DNA from: Photorhabdus khanii NC19
GTDB taxonomy: Bacteria > Pseudomonadota > Gammaproteobacteria > Enterobacterales > Enterobacteriaceae
DNA length: 64,000 bases
Direction: 5' to 3'
Assembly: GCF_000517265.1 (NCBI RefSeq)
Contig: NZ_AYSJ01000002.1
Span: 372,247-436,246, forward strand
Shown here in pieces: positions 8,351-16,995 of this stretch. Positions within the stretch are counted from its first letter, which is position 1, and every line of letters starts with the position of its first letter. The notes below the pieces were generated by a model. The model worked only from the letters and a program-made list of their open reading frames with translations. It was not told the DNA's origin and did not search any database. A program made the translations under genes and the position numbers.

Positions 8351-8711
8351 TAAGCCTTGCCTTTTAATTTAAGGATACGATGTCGGAAAATTAAAAAATA
8401 AATTTTAAATTTTGTTTTTATAAAAAATCAATAATGGTTATCAGGGGGGATATTATCTTGTTGGAATGGTTAATACGCTAATAAGTTATATATCTGTTAA
8501 TTTTTATCACTTCCTGACACATAATGATACACATCCGGTGTTTGTTGATGAGCACGGAATTATACTAAATGTAAGTAATCACATTACAAAATTTAAGGCT
8601 GCGCTATGTGTGGCCTTTTCTTATTCTACTGATTTCGCAGTATTCCTATTAACTCAAATTTAAGGCTACACGGCAGCCTGTGGATTCCCATTATATCAAT
8701 GGGAGGAAAGG
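8351..8711. other. Intergenic region before the lysis cassette, with a possible terminator
   Basis: No convincing gene. AGGCTGC at 8596-8602 can pair with GTGGCCT at 8610-8616, with two wobbles, followed by TTTTCTT, a weak terminator-like element for the upstream dioxygenase-like gene. GGGAGGAAAGG directly before 8712 is a strong ribosome site for the holin. Confidence 0.45.
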
Positions 8712-9035
8712 ATGAAATACATGGATAAACAGCCTGACATTTGGATGCAGCTATGGTTATGGCTGCTGTCAGTCAAAGAGCAAGGTATAGGTGCGGCACT
8801 GGCTGCTGCAATGGCTTATCTCAGGGGTAGATATAACGGAGGTAAGTTCTGGACGACAATTATGGATGCCATCATGTGCGCCATGATTGCTTGGTTTATT
8901 CGTGATGTGCTGGATTTCTTTGGTATGAGTACGGATTTGGCTTACATCGGCAGTGTCATTATTGGTTATCTGGGAACTGACTATTTCGGTCAGATCTTAA
9001 GAAAAGTGGTTAATAACAAAACAGGCAATAAGTAA
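8712..9035 (+). CDS. Phage-type holin
   Basis: A 107-aa inner-membrane protein with a charged N-terminus and hydrophobic segments at about residues 25-40, 52-70 and 78-95. The LAAAMAYLRGRYNG stretch and size are typical of lambdoid holins found in Photorhabdus and Xenorhabdus lysis modules. Holins form lesions that release or activate murein-degrading enzymes. It is the first gene of a tight cassette: the muralytic enzyme gene starts 9 nt downstream and the spanin genes follow. No phage structural or replication gene is nearby. Confidence 0.82.
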   Translation: MKYMDKQPDIWMQLWLWLLSVKEQGIGAALAAAMAYLRGRYNGGKFWTTIMDAIMCAMIAWFIRDVLDFFGMSTDLAYIGSVIIGYLGTDYFGQILRKVVNNKTGNK

Positions 9036-9044
9036 AAGGAGTAA

Positions 9045-9449
9045 ATGATGAGCAGAGGCATTCGAAATAATAACCCCGGCAATATCCGTTGGAGTGATGA
9101 TTGGCAAGGTTTGGTTCCTGAATCACAGCGTACCGATAACGCTTTTTGTCAGTTTGTCGGTCCTGAATATGGTATTCGGGCAATGATTAAAATTTTACAT
9201 AATTACAATAGAAAATATGGTCTCAAAACAGTGAAGGGGATCATTTCACGCTGGGCGCCCCCCAATGAGAATAATACCGAGGGTTATGTTAATCGTGTGT
9301 GTAAAGACACCGATGTTACCTGCGACCAAGTTGTTGATGTGTTTAATCAGGTATTTATGACCAAACTCATTAAGGCCATTATTACCGTAGAGAATGGTAG
9401 TCAGCCCTATAACAACGCGGTCATTGATAAAGCCTTTTCACTTTTATAG
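9045..9449 (+). CDS. Lysozyme-like muralytic (endolysin) protein
   Basis: A 134-aa protein with the N-terminal signature RGIRNNNPGNIRW, shared by a family of phage-encoded lysozyme-like proteins. WAPPNENNTEGYVNRVC near residues 84-100 is also typical (APP.EN.T..Y). No signal peptide is visible, so export would depend on the holin. AAAAGGAG precedes the ATG. It is placed between holin and spanin genes, the normal endolysin slot. The exact bond cleaved in peptidoglycan cannot be told from sequence. Confidence 0.8.
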   Translation: MMSRGIRNNNPGNIRWSDDWQGLVPESQRTDNAFCQFVGPEYGIRAMIKILHNYNRKYGLKTVKGIISRWAPPNENNTEGYVNRVCKDTDVTCDQVVDVFNQVFMTKLIKAIITVENGSQPYNNAVIDKAFSLL

Positions 9450-9455
9450 GGCGAT

Positions 9456-9908
9456 ATGATGAAGTTTAACTCACACGGTTACACCTTCGTTGCACTGGTT
9501 CTTGTCTCGTTGGTGGCGCATCACTATTACGGTAAGTACACCCAACAGCTTGATACGACAGTCCAGCTACAGAGCGAGTTGCTGGAGCAACAGAATGAAA
9601 TCGCCAGTCAGCAGGAGAGGATAAAACTCCTGTCTGAACTGGATAATCAATATACAAAGGAACTTGCTAATGCCAAATCTGAAATTGATGCTCTTCGTGG
9701 TGATGTTGCCGCTGGCCGCCTCCGGTTGCGTATCGCGGCAACCTGTAATCAAAGCGAAGCCGGTTCCTCCGGCAGCATGGGCGATGCAGGAGCCCCACGA
9801 TTTAACCCGGCAGCTGAACAAGATTATTTCGATCTCCGAAGAATGATTGTTGAGAACGAAAAGCAAACTAAATATTTGCAGGAGTATATCAAAACTCAGT
9901 GTCAATAG
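9456..9908 (+). CDS. Rz-like inner-membrane spanin subunit
   Basis: A 150-aa protein with an N-terminal membrane anchor (residues 7-25, YTFVALVLVSLVAHHYYG) followed by a long periplasmic coiled coil (about 30-80, rich in Gln, Glu and Leu). The C-terminal part ends near DYFDLRRMIVENEKQTKYLQEYI. This is the classic i-spanin design. The outer-membrane partner gene is nested in another frame. Together they fuse inner and outer membranes once peptidoglycan is degraded. Confidence 0.85.
   Translation: MMKFNSHGYTFVALVLVSLVAHHYYGKYTQQLDTTVQLQSELLEQQNEIASQQERIKLLSELDNQYTKELANAKSEIDALRGDVAAGRLRLRIAATCNQSEAGSSGSMGDAGAPRFNPAAEQDYFDLRRMIVENEKQTKYLQEYIKTQCQ
9670..9846 (+). CDS. Rz1-like outer-membrane spanin lipoprotein, nested inside Rz
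   Basis: A 58-aa protein encoded entirely within the Rz gene in another frame. It starts at ATG 9670 and has a signal peptide with lipobox AASGC (Cys at residue 20). The mature part is short and Pro-rich (KPVPPAAWAM), as in lambda Rz1. An upstream in-frame TTG at 9664 is an alternative start. The nested arrangement is diagnostic of a Rz/Rz1 pair and shows that both frames are under selection. Confidence 0.85.
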   Translation: MPNLKLMLFVVMLPLAASGCVSRQPVIKAKPVPPAAWAMQEPHDLTRQLNKIISISEE

Positions 9909-9984
9909 CTGAGTTTTGATCATGTTATTTCACAATGTCAAACAAGGTAGGTGTGGGTTGGTTATCAGGCAAGTATGCTTAAAG

Positions 9985-10380
9985 TTAAACAGGGGATACT
10001 GTGTTTTGTAACACAACCCGATAACCATCAATATCTTCAAATGTTTTACCATTAACATCCCAGTATGGATTGTAAGAAGGAACAGTGATAAAACCAGCGG
10101 TTTCTATTAACGATATTTGATGTGACCACTCTGAATGGTCTGATATATAGAAGGCCAGTAAATTATCTTGTGTGGGTGCTTTGCCTGCTGTTGTACCATG
10201 ATGATGTGTAAATTCGAGATGCCAGGGATGATCTGGATGTCCTAATATGATGCCATCAAAGTTTTCATGATTTTCGAATTGACCTAAAATAATAAACCCT
10301 AAACCTTGGCAGTACATGTCGGCAACCTGATTTAAGTTATCGGTTGGTCTGGCTATTCTTAGGATGGCTGATTTGTGCAT
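9985..10380 (-). CDS. VOC-superfamily (glyoxalase/bleomycin-resistance fold) protein
   Basis: A 131-aa protein with two beta-alpha-beta-beta-beta modules. The first covers about residues 1-60, including FYCQGLGF-like MYCQGLGFIILG and WHLEFTHH. The second covers about 70-128, with LLAFYISD and FEDIDGYRVVL, where the FEDIDGYR pattern ends the domain. VOC proteins are metal-dependent enzymes or antibiotic-binding proteins, and the substrate cannot be deduced. It is transcribed convergently with the spanin cassette and divergently from wza. Confidence 0.8.
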   Translation of the reverse strand: MHKSAILRIARPTDNLNQVADMYCQGLGFIILGQFENHENFDGIILGHPDHPWHLEFTHHHGTTAGKAPTQDNLLAFYISDHSEWSHQISLIETAGFITVPSYNPYWDVNGKTFEDIDGYRVVLQNTVSPV

Positions 10381-10931
10381 GATAGTCCCAGTTGATAAAA
10401 TTTTTATGGAATATATTCAACCTTCAGGTTTTCTGTCTCTAATATAAAACAATCAATAATAGTAGTGGATAATCGTGAAAAGTACAGGCTCAAATCACAA
10501 ATCCGCTTATGTGAACACTCGCTTGATGCAAGTTAGTGTGTATTTTTTCCGCCAATGTAATCTCAATCATGTATTCAATTTCGATAAATTCTGATGAATG
10601 TTCTTGTCATCTTGCATCAGAGGGATGTGGTTCTTACTTTCTGTTTGCAATAATACCTTATAAAATACATTCCATAATTAAATAGTTAATTAATATATTA
10701 TTTGTTTGATTTATATTTATTTAATAGTTTGAATTCCTCAAAAGTGTTAAGTTGATTTCTATTGTTTTTACAAAGTGATATGACCAGCAACATAGAGGCT
10801 TGTGATACTTAAGCAAAATTTTTATATTATATTATATTTTATTATATTATAATCTGGTTTTCTTAGGGAGATTATAATTAATACTAATTGATGTATTTTT
10901 TTGTTTATTATTTTTTAAGGATAAATTTCTG
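10381..10931. other. AT-rich promoter region upstream of wza
   Basis: 551 bases without a gene. I looked for the capsule JUMPstart/ops signal (GGCGGTAG core) and did not find it. A tandem ATATTATATT-type run lies near 10820-10850, about 80 bp before wza, in a region that could bend or melt. AAGGATAAA precedes the wza ATG. Confidence 0.5.
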
Positions 10932-12077
10932 ATGAATATTAAGGAATTAATTATAGTTCTGGCATCATTCTGTTCTATGTTATTAGGTGGTTGTACGGTT
11001 GCTCCTGGGAGTAGTCTTCCTGTTTATAATAAAGAAATAATCAATGGTAATGATAGTAACTATGATATTAATAATTTGGTAAATGTTTATCCGGTAACAC
11101 CACAGTTAATTGAAAATTTACGAGTAAACTCTGCTATTGCACGTCCTAATCCTGAGTTAGATAAAGAATTACAGCAATATGAATACCGTATTGGTGTGGG
11201 TGATGTCATTATGGTTACTGTCTGGGATCATCCTGAATTGACAATACCAGCAGGGCAATATCGTAGTGCCAGTGATACGGGTAACTGGGTTCATTCTGAC
11301 GGAACGATTTTTTATCCATATATTGGCAAACTTCATGTGAAAGGGAAAACGGTCACTCAAGTGCGTACTCTGATTACAGAGAAGTTATCAAAATATATCG
11401 AATCTCCTCAGATTGATGTAAATATTGCTGCGTTTCGTTCACAAAAAGCCTATATAACAGGCGAAGTTGCCAAGTCTGATCAACAACCTATCACCAATGT
11501 TCCTTTAACTATTATTGATGCGATTAACCATGCCGGTGGTTTGACCGAAAATGCTGACTGGAAAAGGGTCATTTTGACTCATAAGGGAAAGGAGACAATT
11601 ATTTCTCTGCAAGATTTAATGCAAAATGGTGATCTGAAGCAAAATCGTCTGCTCTATTCCGGCGATATCTTATATATTCCTCGTAATGATGATTTGAAAG
11701 TATTTGTTATGGGAGAAGTCAGAAAACAGAGCACTTTGCGTATGGATCGTAGTGGTATGACCTTGACAGAAGCATTGGGTAACGCTGAAGGTATGGATCA
11801 ATTATCAAGCGATGCGAGTGGAATTTTTGTTATCCGTTCATTGCGCAATATGCCTGATAATAATGGAAAAATAGCTAATATCTATCAGCTCAATGCTAAG
11901 GATGCAACAGCATTAATCTTGGGAACTGAGTTTAATTTACAACCTTATGATATTGTTTATGTTACCAGTGCGCCAATTGTTCGTTGGAATCGGGTTATCA
12001 GTCAGTTGGTGCCAACGATATCAAGTATTAACAACCTGACTGAAACAACCCGATGGATTCGTACGTGGCCTAATTAA
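10932..12077 (+). CDS. wza: Wza-like outer-membrane polysaccharide export lipoprotein
   Basis: A 381-aa protein. The signal peptide ends in a lipobox (LLGGC, Cys near residue 21). It is followed by the PES domain ([19 protein letters not shown] near 85-105, and [14 protein letters not shown]) and SLBB domains (KAYITGEV near 175, VFVMGEV near 260). The C-terminal amphipathic helix that forms the outer-membrane barrel in Wza ends with W residues here ([10 protein letters not shown]). It forms the octameric translocon for group 1 capsule or colanic-acid-type polymers. The stop overlaps the wzb start by 1 nt. Confidence 0.93.
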   Translation: MNIKELIIVLASFCSMLLGGCTVAPGSSLPVYNKEIINGNDSNYDINNLVNVYPVTPQLIENLRVNSAIARPNPELDKELQQYEYRIGVGDVIMVTVWDHPELTIPAGQYRSASDTGNWVHSDGTIFYPYIGKLHVKGKTVTQVRTLITEKLSKYIESPQIDVNIAAFRSQKAYITGEVAKSDQQPITNVPLTIIDAINHAGGLTENADWKRVILTHKGKETIISLQDLMQNGDLKQNRLLYSGDILYIPRNDDLKVFVMGEVRKQSTLRMDRSGMTLTEALGNAEGMDQLSSDASGIFVIRSLRNMPDNNGKIANIYQLNAKDATALILGTEFNLQPYDIVYVTSAPIVRWNRVISQLVPTISSINNLTETTRWIRTWPN

Positions 12078-12505
12078 TGTTTAATTCTATTCTGATTGTA
12101 TGTGTGGGTAATCTTTGTCGATCTCCAACAGGGGAGCGTTTATTGCGGCAGCTATTTCCTCAGAAAGAGATTTATTCTGCGGGAATATCGGCTTTGACAG
12201 GAAAACCTGCACATGAGCTCTCAAGTAAGGTTGCGTCCAGACATGGATTGTCTTTGGAAGGGCATACCGCACGCCAGCTAACCAGTGAATTATGCCAGCA
12301 GTCAAGCCTGATTCTGGTTATGGAAAGAAAACATATTGAGGCTGTAAACCGGATAAACCTAGGGGCAAGAGGGAAAACAATGCTTTTTGGTCATTGGTTA
12401 AGTGAAATGGAGATTCCTGATCCTTATAAATCCGATATTGAGGTTTATGAATATGTATATCAATTGTTATTTAAGAGTGCTAATGGTTGGTTAGGTAAAT
12501 TATAA
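12077..12505 (+). CDS. wzb: Wzb-like low-molecular-weight protein tyrosine phosphatase
   Basis: A 142-aa cytoplasmic phosphatase that dephosphorylates the Wzc tyrosine cluster. It has the catalytic P-loop C-X5-R-S near residues 9-16 (CVGNLCRS) and the general acid Asp in IPDPYKSD near 113. Start and length match the family (about 147 aa). It is translationally coupled to wza by a 1-nt overlap and lies 71 nt before wzc. Confidence 0.94.
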   Translation: MFNSILIVCVGNLCRSPTGERLLRQLFPQKEIYSAGISALTGKPAHELSSKVASRHGLSLEGHTARQLTSELCQQSSLILVMERKHIEAVNRINLGARGKTMLFGHWLSEMEIPDPYKSDIEVYEYVYQLLFKSANGWLGKL

Positions 12506-12576
12506 CTTATAAGTATTTTTTGATTCTGGGTTTTTTATTTTTCATTACTTCTTAATAAAGTAATTATAGGCTTTTT

Positions 12577-14718
12577 ATGACTACATCAGATAAATCAAGT
12601 CACACACATACGGATAGTGATGAAATTGATTTAGGCCGTCTTCTTAGTGCCTTATTCGACTATCGCTGGGCTATTGGCGGAATCACTCTCTTATTCATGG
12701 TTATTGGTCTTGGTTATTCCTTGATTGCGACACCTGTATACAAAGCGAATGCTTTATTGCAGGTTGAAAAGAAAAGCAGCGCACTATCTTTAGTCGGGGA
12801 CATGACGGATATGCTGTCTGGAAGACAGTCAGATACATCAGCAGAACTGGAACTATTAGTTTCACGAATGATAATAGGCAAGACGGTAAAGGACTTGAAT
12901 TTGGATATTCAGGTTACAGCCGACTATTTTCCTGTGATAGGCAAGGGAATTGCCCGTCTTCGAGGTATGCCTAAGCCTGACATTGTTATTAAAAATTTTA
13001 CGGTATCATCAGAGCGTATTGGTAAAGTTATAAAAATATATGTTGATGATTCAGAAAATTATCAGTTGGAGTTTGACGATCAGGTTTTTCACGGGCAAGT
13101 GAACAAGGTACTTGATGCTGATGGCATAAATTTGCTTATCTCAAATATCTTAGCCCCTCCAGGGCAAAGTCTTACATTGGTTAAACGGCCCCGGTTGGAT
13201 GCCATTCGTTCGCTGCAACAAGCTTTACGGGTAACGGAGAAAGGAAATAATACCGGCATTATCTCGCTTGAAATAGAAGGTGATGACCGTAAAAGAATAA
13301 AATCGATACTTGATAGTGTCAGTAAAAATTATTTGCAACAGAATGTGACAAGAAAAACTGAAGAGGCTGAGAGTAGTCTTAGTTTTTTAAAGAATCATTT
13401 GCCTAAAGTTAAAATGGCGCTCAATAATTCTGAAGAGCTGCTTAATCAGTATCGTCAGGCTAATGAATCTGTCGATTTATCACTTGAAGCAAAATCAGCT
13501 CTGGAGACATTGGTCCAGATTGAGAAACAGCTTAATGAGTTGACTTTCAAAGAAGCTGAGTTACAGCAATTGTATACTAAACAACACCCTGCTTATGTTG
13601 CTTTGCTTGATAAACGGAAGACGTTGGCTGAGACTAAAAAGGAGCTGAATCAGTCAATCAAACGGTTACCGAAAACACAGCAGGAAATTTTACGTTTAAC
13701 CCGGGATGTTCAGGTTGGGCAAGAAATTTATGTGCAGTTACTCAATAAACAGCAGGAACTAAACATTTTGAAAGCTGGGACGGTTGGTAATGTTCGTATT
13801 ATTGATGAAGCTGTTGTAGAAAGTTCAGCGGTAAAACCGAAAAAGCCACTGATCATTGCCGCTATGACGATGTTAGGGCTTATATTGTCAATCGGAGTCG
13901 TTTTATTAAGAGTAATGTTCCGTAAAGGAATTGAAAGCCCTGAGCAATTGGAAGAAATTGGGGTTTCCGTTTATGCAACTATCCCACTATCTGAGACTCA
14001 GGCTAAACTTGAACAGCAACAGAAAAAGAGAACTCATCGTCAGAAATTGCGGTTATTAGCTATTCATGATCCTACTGATTTGGCTATTGAAGCATTGAGG
14101 AGTCTTAGAACAACCCTGCATTTTTCAATGATGGAATCCGCGAACAAAGTTATTCTTCTTTCTGGTTCAGCGCCTGAATTGGGGAAATCTTTTATTTCGG
14201 TGAACCTTGCGGCGGTATTGGCATTAGGTAATAAACGCGTTCTTTTAATAGATGCAGATATGAGAAGAGGCCATTTGCATAAGGTGTTGGAAAGTTCTCA
14301 ATCTCTGGGGCTTTCTGAATACTTGGCTGGTCAGAATCAGTTAAAAGAGGTTATTACCAGAACCTACCTTACTGAGCTTGATTTTGTCAGTCGAGGCAAT
14401 ATTCCGCCTAATCCGTCAGAGCTGCTTATGCATAATAGATTCAAGGAATTATTATCCTGGGCAGAAGAGCATTATGATTATGTCTTGGTAGATACTCCAC
14501 CTATTTTAGCCGTAACCGATGCTGCGATTATTGGGAGATATGCAGGAACTTCATTGTTAATTGCCCGTTATTATAAAACGAGAGTTAAAGAAGTTGATGT
14601 CGCTATTCGCCGATTTGAGCAAAATGGCACTCATATTAAAGGTGTGTTGCTAAATGCGGTAGAGAAAAACTCCAGTCTCTATTATGGTGGACATTATCAA
14701 TACAGTTATAAGGATTGA
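12577..14718 (+). CDS. wzc: Wzc-like polysaccharide co-polymerase and autokinase (BY-kinase)
   Basis: A 713-aa inner-membrane protein. The N-terminal Wzz domain has TM1 near residues 32-52 (YRWAIGGITLLFMVIGL). A long periplasmic coiled coil covers about 255-390. TM2 is near 427-447 (LIIAAMTMLGLILSIGVVLL). The cytoplasmic BY-kinase has Walker A (APELGKS near 532) and Walker A' (LLIDADMRRG near 557). The C-terminal tail holds a tyrosine cluster (YYGGHYQYSY). Cycles of phosphorylation by Wzc and dephosphorylation by Wzb control polymer length and export. A bidirectional terminator follows, and no synthesis genes are attached. Confidence 0.95.
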   Translation: MTTSDKSSHTHTDSDEIDLGRLLSALFDYRWAIGGITLLFMVIGLGYSLIATPVYKANALLQVEKKSSALSLVGDMTDMLSGRQSDTSAELELLVSRMIIGKTVKDLNLDIQVTADYFPVIGKGIARLRGMPKPDIVIKNFTVSSERIGKVIKIYVDDSENYQLEFDDQVFHGQVNKVLDADGINLLISNILAPPGQSLTLVKRPRLDAIRSLQQALRVTEKGNNTGIISLEIEGDDRKRIKSILDSVSKNYLQQNVTRKTEEAESSLSFLKNHLPKVKMALNNSEELLNQYRQANESVDLSLEAKSALETLVQIEKQLNELTFKEAELQQLYTKQHPAYVALLDKRKTLAETKKELNQSIKRLPKTQQEILRLTRDVQVGQEIYVQLLNKQQELNILKAGTVGNVRIIDEAVVESSAVKPKKPLIIAAMTMLGLILSIGVVLLRVMFRKGIESPEQLEEIGVSVYATIPLSETQAKLEQQQKKRTHRQKLRLLAIHDPTDLAIEALRSLRTTLHFSMMESANKVILLSGSAPELGKSFISVNLAAVLALGNKRVLLIDADMRRGHLHKVLESSQSLGLSEYLAGQNQLKEVITRTYLTELDFVSRGNIPPNPSELLMHNRFKELLSWAEEHYDYVLVDTPPILAVTDAAIIGRYAGTSLLIARYYKTRVKEVDVAIRRFEQNGTHIKGVLLNAVEKNSSLYYGGHYQYSYKD

Positions 14719-14725
14719 CCTTTTT

Positions 14726-14744
14726 CTCCGGCTTTAGGCCGGAG
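14726..14744. terminator. Bidirectional terminator between wzc and the FGGY kinase
   Basis: CTCCGG and CCGGAG pair around a CTTTAGG loop, with TTTTT on the left (14720-14725) and AAATTTT on the right, so the hairpin can end transcripts from both converging genes. Confidence 0.8.
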
Positions 14745-14793
14745 AAATTTTATCAATCAAATCTTACTATATTCTGGTTTTTCTTATTCAAAA

Positions 14794-16386
14794 TTAACCG
14801 CAGGCTTGCATGATTTCGTTATATTGTTGCTGGTCATGGTACATTTGCAGATAGACTTGATATTTAGCCTGATGGAATAAAAATGTCTCTTTTTCCGGTT
14901 TGATAATATTGCCGTCACGTACCATCGATTTTGCTGCCTGAGTGAAGTCTGCAAAAAAACCGCAGGCAACAGCGCCAAGCAAAGCAGAACCAAGATTGAC
15001 TGCGTCCTCTTCCTGAGGCAGATGAATTTCACGTCCGGTGACGTTGGCGTATTCACGTAGCCATAATGGGTTTTTAGTTGCGCCACCACATATAGCTAAT
15101 CTGTTTATCTGGTGTCCGGCTTCTACTAATGCATCAATAATGTGACGAGTGCCATAAGCGATAGATTGCAGGGTTGCCAGGTAATAGCGGGCCAGAGCAT
15201 CACGACCATTTTCCAGCGTGAGCCCACTTACCATTCCCTTGGCGTTAGGATTTGCTCTTGGTGAACGGTTGCCGTGATGGTCAGCTAAAATATGTAAATG
15301 AACAGTTGGGTATTTTTCTTGTTTTTCTAACCGCGCAATGGCTTCATTCAGTAACTGGTAGTATTGATGACCCGATGCCTTAGCTTCTGTTTCCAACTCC
15401 TGCCAGCTGTTATGCTGACGAATTGACCACTCAACTAATGCACCAGCGGCGCTTTGCCCACCTTCGTTGAGCCAGTAACCGGGTAGCATGGCACCGAAAT
15501 AAGGACCCCAGACACCCGGAACCATGACAGGATAAGAGCTGACAATCATGTGACAGTTTGAGGTACCGCCGATAATGACCAGGCAGCCTTCTGGATATGC
15601 GCCGGCTAGGGCCAAACCACCCGCATGTGCATCAATAATACCACCGGCGACAACAACCCCTGTGTGTAGTCCAAAATCTTTAGCTACTTCAGCGGTCAGG
15701 TAACCGGCTTTCTCGCCAAGCTCAAGAATGGTAGATGGAACCTTATCGGTTAAATCATCTAAACCCATCTCATGAAGTAGTTTTTCGCTGAACTGTTTTT
15801 GATGAGCCAGATAGTTCCATTTGCAGGTAAGAGTACAGGTACTGACCACATCAGCGGCAGTGGCTTTCCACACTAAAAAATCGGCTAAATCAAAGAAACG
15901 CCATACATCCTGATAACGCTGAGGGAAATGGTTCTTTAGCCACAATATTTTCGGTAGCTCCATTTCAGGGCTGACTTCACCACCCGCATAGCATAGTGCT
16001 GGATCATTGGTCTGATTTATCGTGATGGTTTCTTTGATGGCACGATGATCCATCCACATGATGATATCGTGTTCAGGATTGCCATTTTCAGCTACAGAGA
16101 GTGGTCGCCCTTTAGCCGCTACAGCGACGAGTGAGCAGGTAGCATCGAAGCCGATTGATTTGACCTCAATGGGATTAATATTCGCTAATGTGACAACTTC
16201 TTTTACTGTTGCACATACTTGTGCCCAGATATTCGTGGAAGATTGTTCAACAAAATCAACTTTTGGATGAAATTGCTGAATAGGGCGAACAGAGAATGCA
16301 TGTCGTTTGCCGTGTTGATCAAAAACTGCAGCACGGACACTGGCTGAACCAGCATCAACACCAATGAAATATTGTTGTTCCATCAT
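14794..16386 (-). CDS. FGGY-family pentulose kinase (D-ribulokinase type)
   Basis: A 530-aa sugar kinase with two actin-like ATPase domains. Motifs are FIGVDAGSASVRAAVFD at the N-terminus (phosphate 1), MWMDHRA near 120, GGIIDAHAGG near 265 and GGTSNCHM near 293. The C-terminal RLAICGGATKNPLWLREYANVTG (about 430-455) is the FGGY-like signature region. It most resembles the Yersinia/eukaryotic FGGY subgroup that phosphorylates D-ribulose, rather than araB proper. GAGGAG lies before two successive ATG codons. No pentose transporter or isomerase is adjacent, so substrate specificity is an inference. Confidence 0.85.
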   Translation of the reverse strand: MMEQQYFIGVDAGSASVRAAVFDQHGKRHAFSVRPIQQFHPKVDFVEQSSTNIWAQVCATVKEVVTLANINPIEVKSIGFDATCSLVAVAAKGRPLSVAENGNPEHDIIMWMDHRAIKETITINQTNDPALCYAGGEVSPEMELPKILWLKNHFPQRYQDVWRFFDLADFLVWKATAADVVSTCTLTCKWNYLAHQKQFSEKLLHEMGLDDLTDKVPSTILELGEKAGYLTAEVAKDFGLHTGVVVAGGIIDAHAGGLALAGAYPEGCLVIIGGTSNCHMIVSSYPVMVPGVWGPYFGAMLPGYWLNEGGQSAAGALVEWSIRQHNSWQELETEAKASGHQYYQLLNEAIARLEKQEKYPTVHLHILADHHGNRSPRANPNAKGMVSGLTLENGRDALARYYLATLQSIAYGTRHIIDALVEAGHQINRLAICGGATKNPLWLREYANVTGREIHLPQEEDAVNLGSALLGAVACGFFADFTQAAKSMVRDGNIIKPEKETFLFHQAKYQVYLQMYHDQQQYNEIMQACG

Positions 16387-16995
16387 GCGATCTCCTCTAT
16401 TTGTTAACTTAAGTCGACAAAATGAGTTGAACAGAGCAATAACACAATGAGGTTATTCAATTATTGTGAAGCGACTCGATAAAGATTCGCTAGTTTTATG
16501 ATGATAAAAAAATATTACACATATTTTTCTATTGCTTTTCTGATAGGTGTAATAGATCTATTTCAAGTAATCTCTTATTTAAGAGAGAAAACACAGTAGG
16601 TAGAGAAAGCGGTTTTTCAGAAAAATCATTGATAATTTCTACTGAACTGTTATTTATTTGACTTATTTCTTTTAAAAAAAACTAATAAACTCATTAATTA
16701 ACATAAAAAATGAAGTATAAAATTAATATTTATTTCAATTGGTTAAAAGAGTTAAATCAAGTAGTAAGTGATTCGAATTCAAGAGAGATTAGTTCAGACG
16801 TAAGAATTTCGTGATGGATTTGGTATAACAAATTTTGGGCGTTTTATCTTAAAATTCTATCAAGTGATATCACTCACAAGTATTAGATCTTTTTCCCTTT
16901 TTACGAAATTTTTTCTCGCATATTTTCTGTAAATATTCTTTATTTAATTGATGCTCACATGTTGTTATTTTGTTATGAAATATCAGAGGGAATCT
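16387..16995. other. Divergent intergenic region with palindromes, between kinase and symporter genes
   Basis: 609 AT-rich bases with no gene. AGTGATATCACT at 16863-16874 is a perfect 12-bp palindrome about 120 bp before the symporter start. Another hairpin-forming sequence, CTCTTATTTAAGAG, lies near 16571. Either could be an operator, but neither matches a consensus I can name. Confidence 0.45.

Noticed and set aside
8466-8663. 65-aa frame before the holin gene
   Set aside because: No ribosome site and no protein-like pattern; its end overlaps a hairpin and T-run.
8712-9908. Remnant of a complete prophage
   Set aside because: No integrase, tail, capsid, repressor or attachment-site pair is visible on either side; only the lysis functions are present and they look intact.
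10381-10931. JUMPstart/ops element in front of wza
   Set aside because: The GGCGGTAG core is absent from this region on the plus strand.
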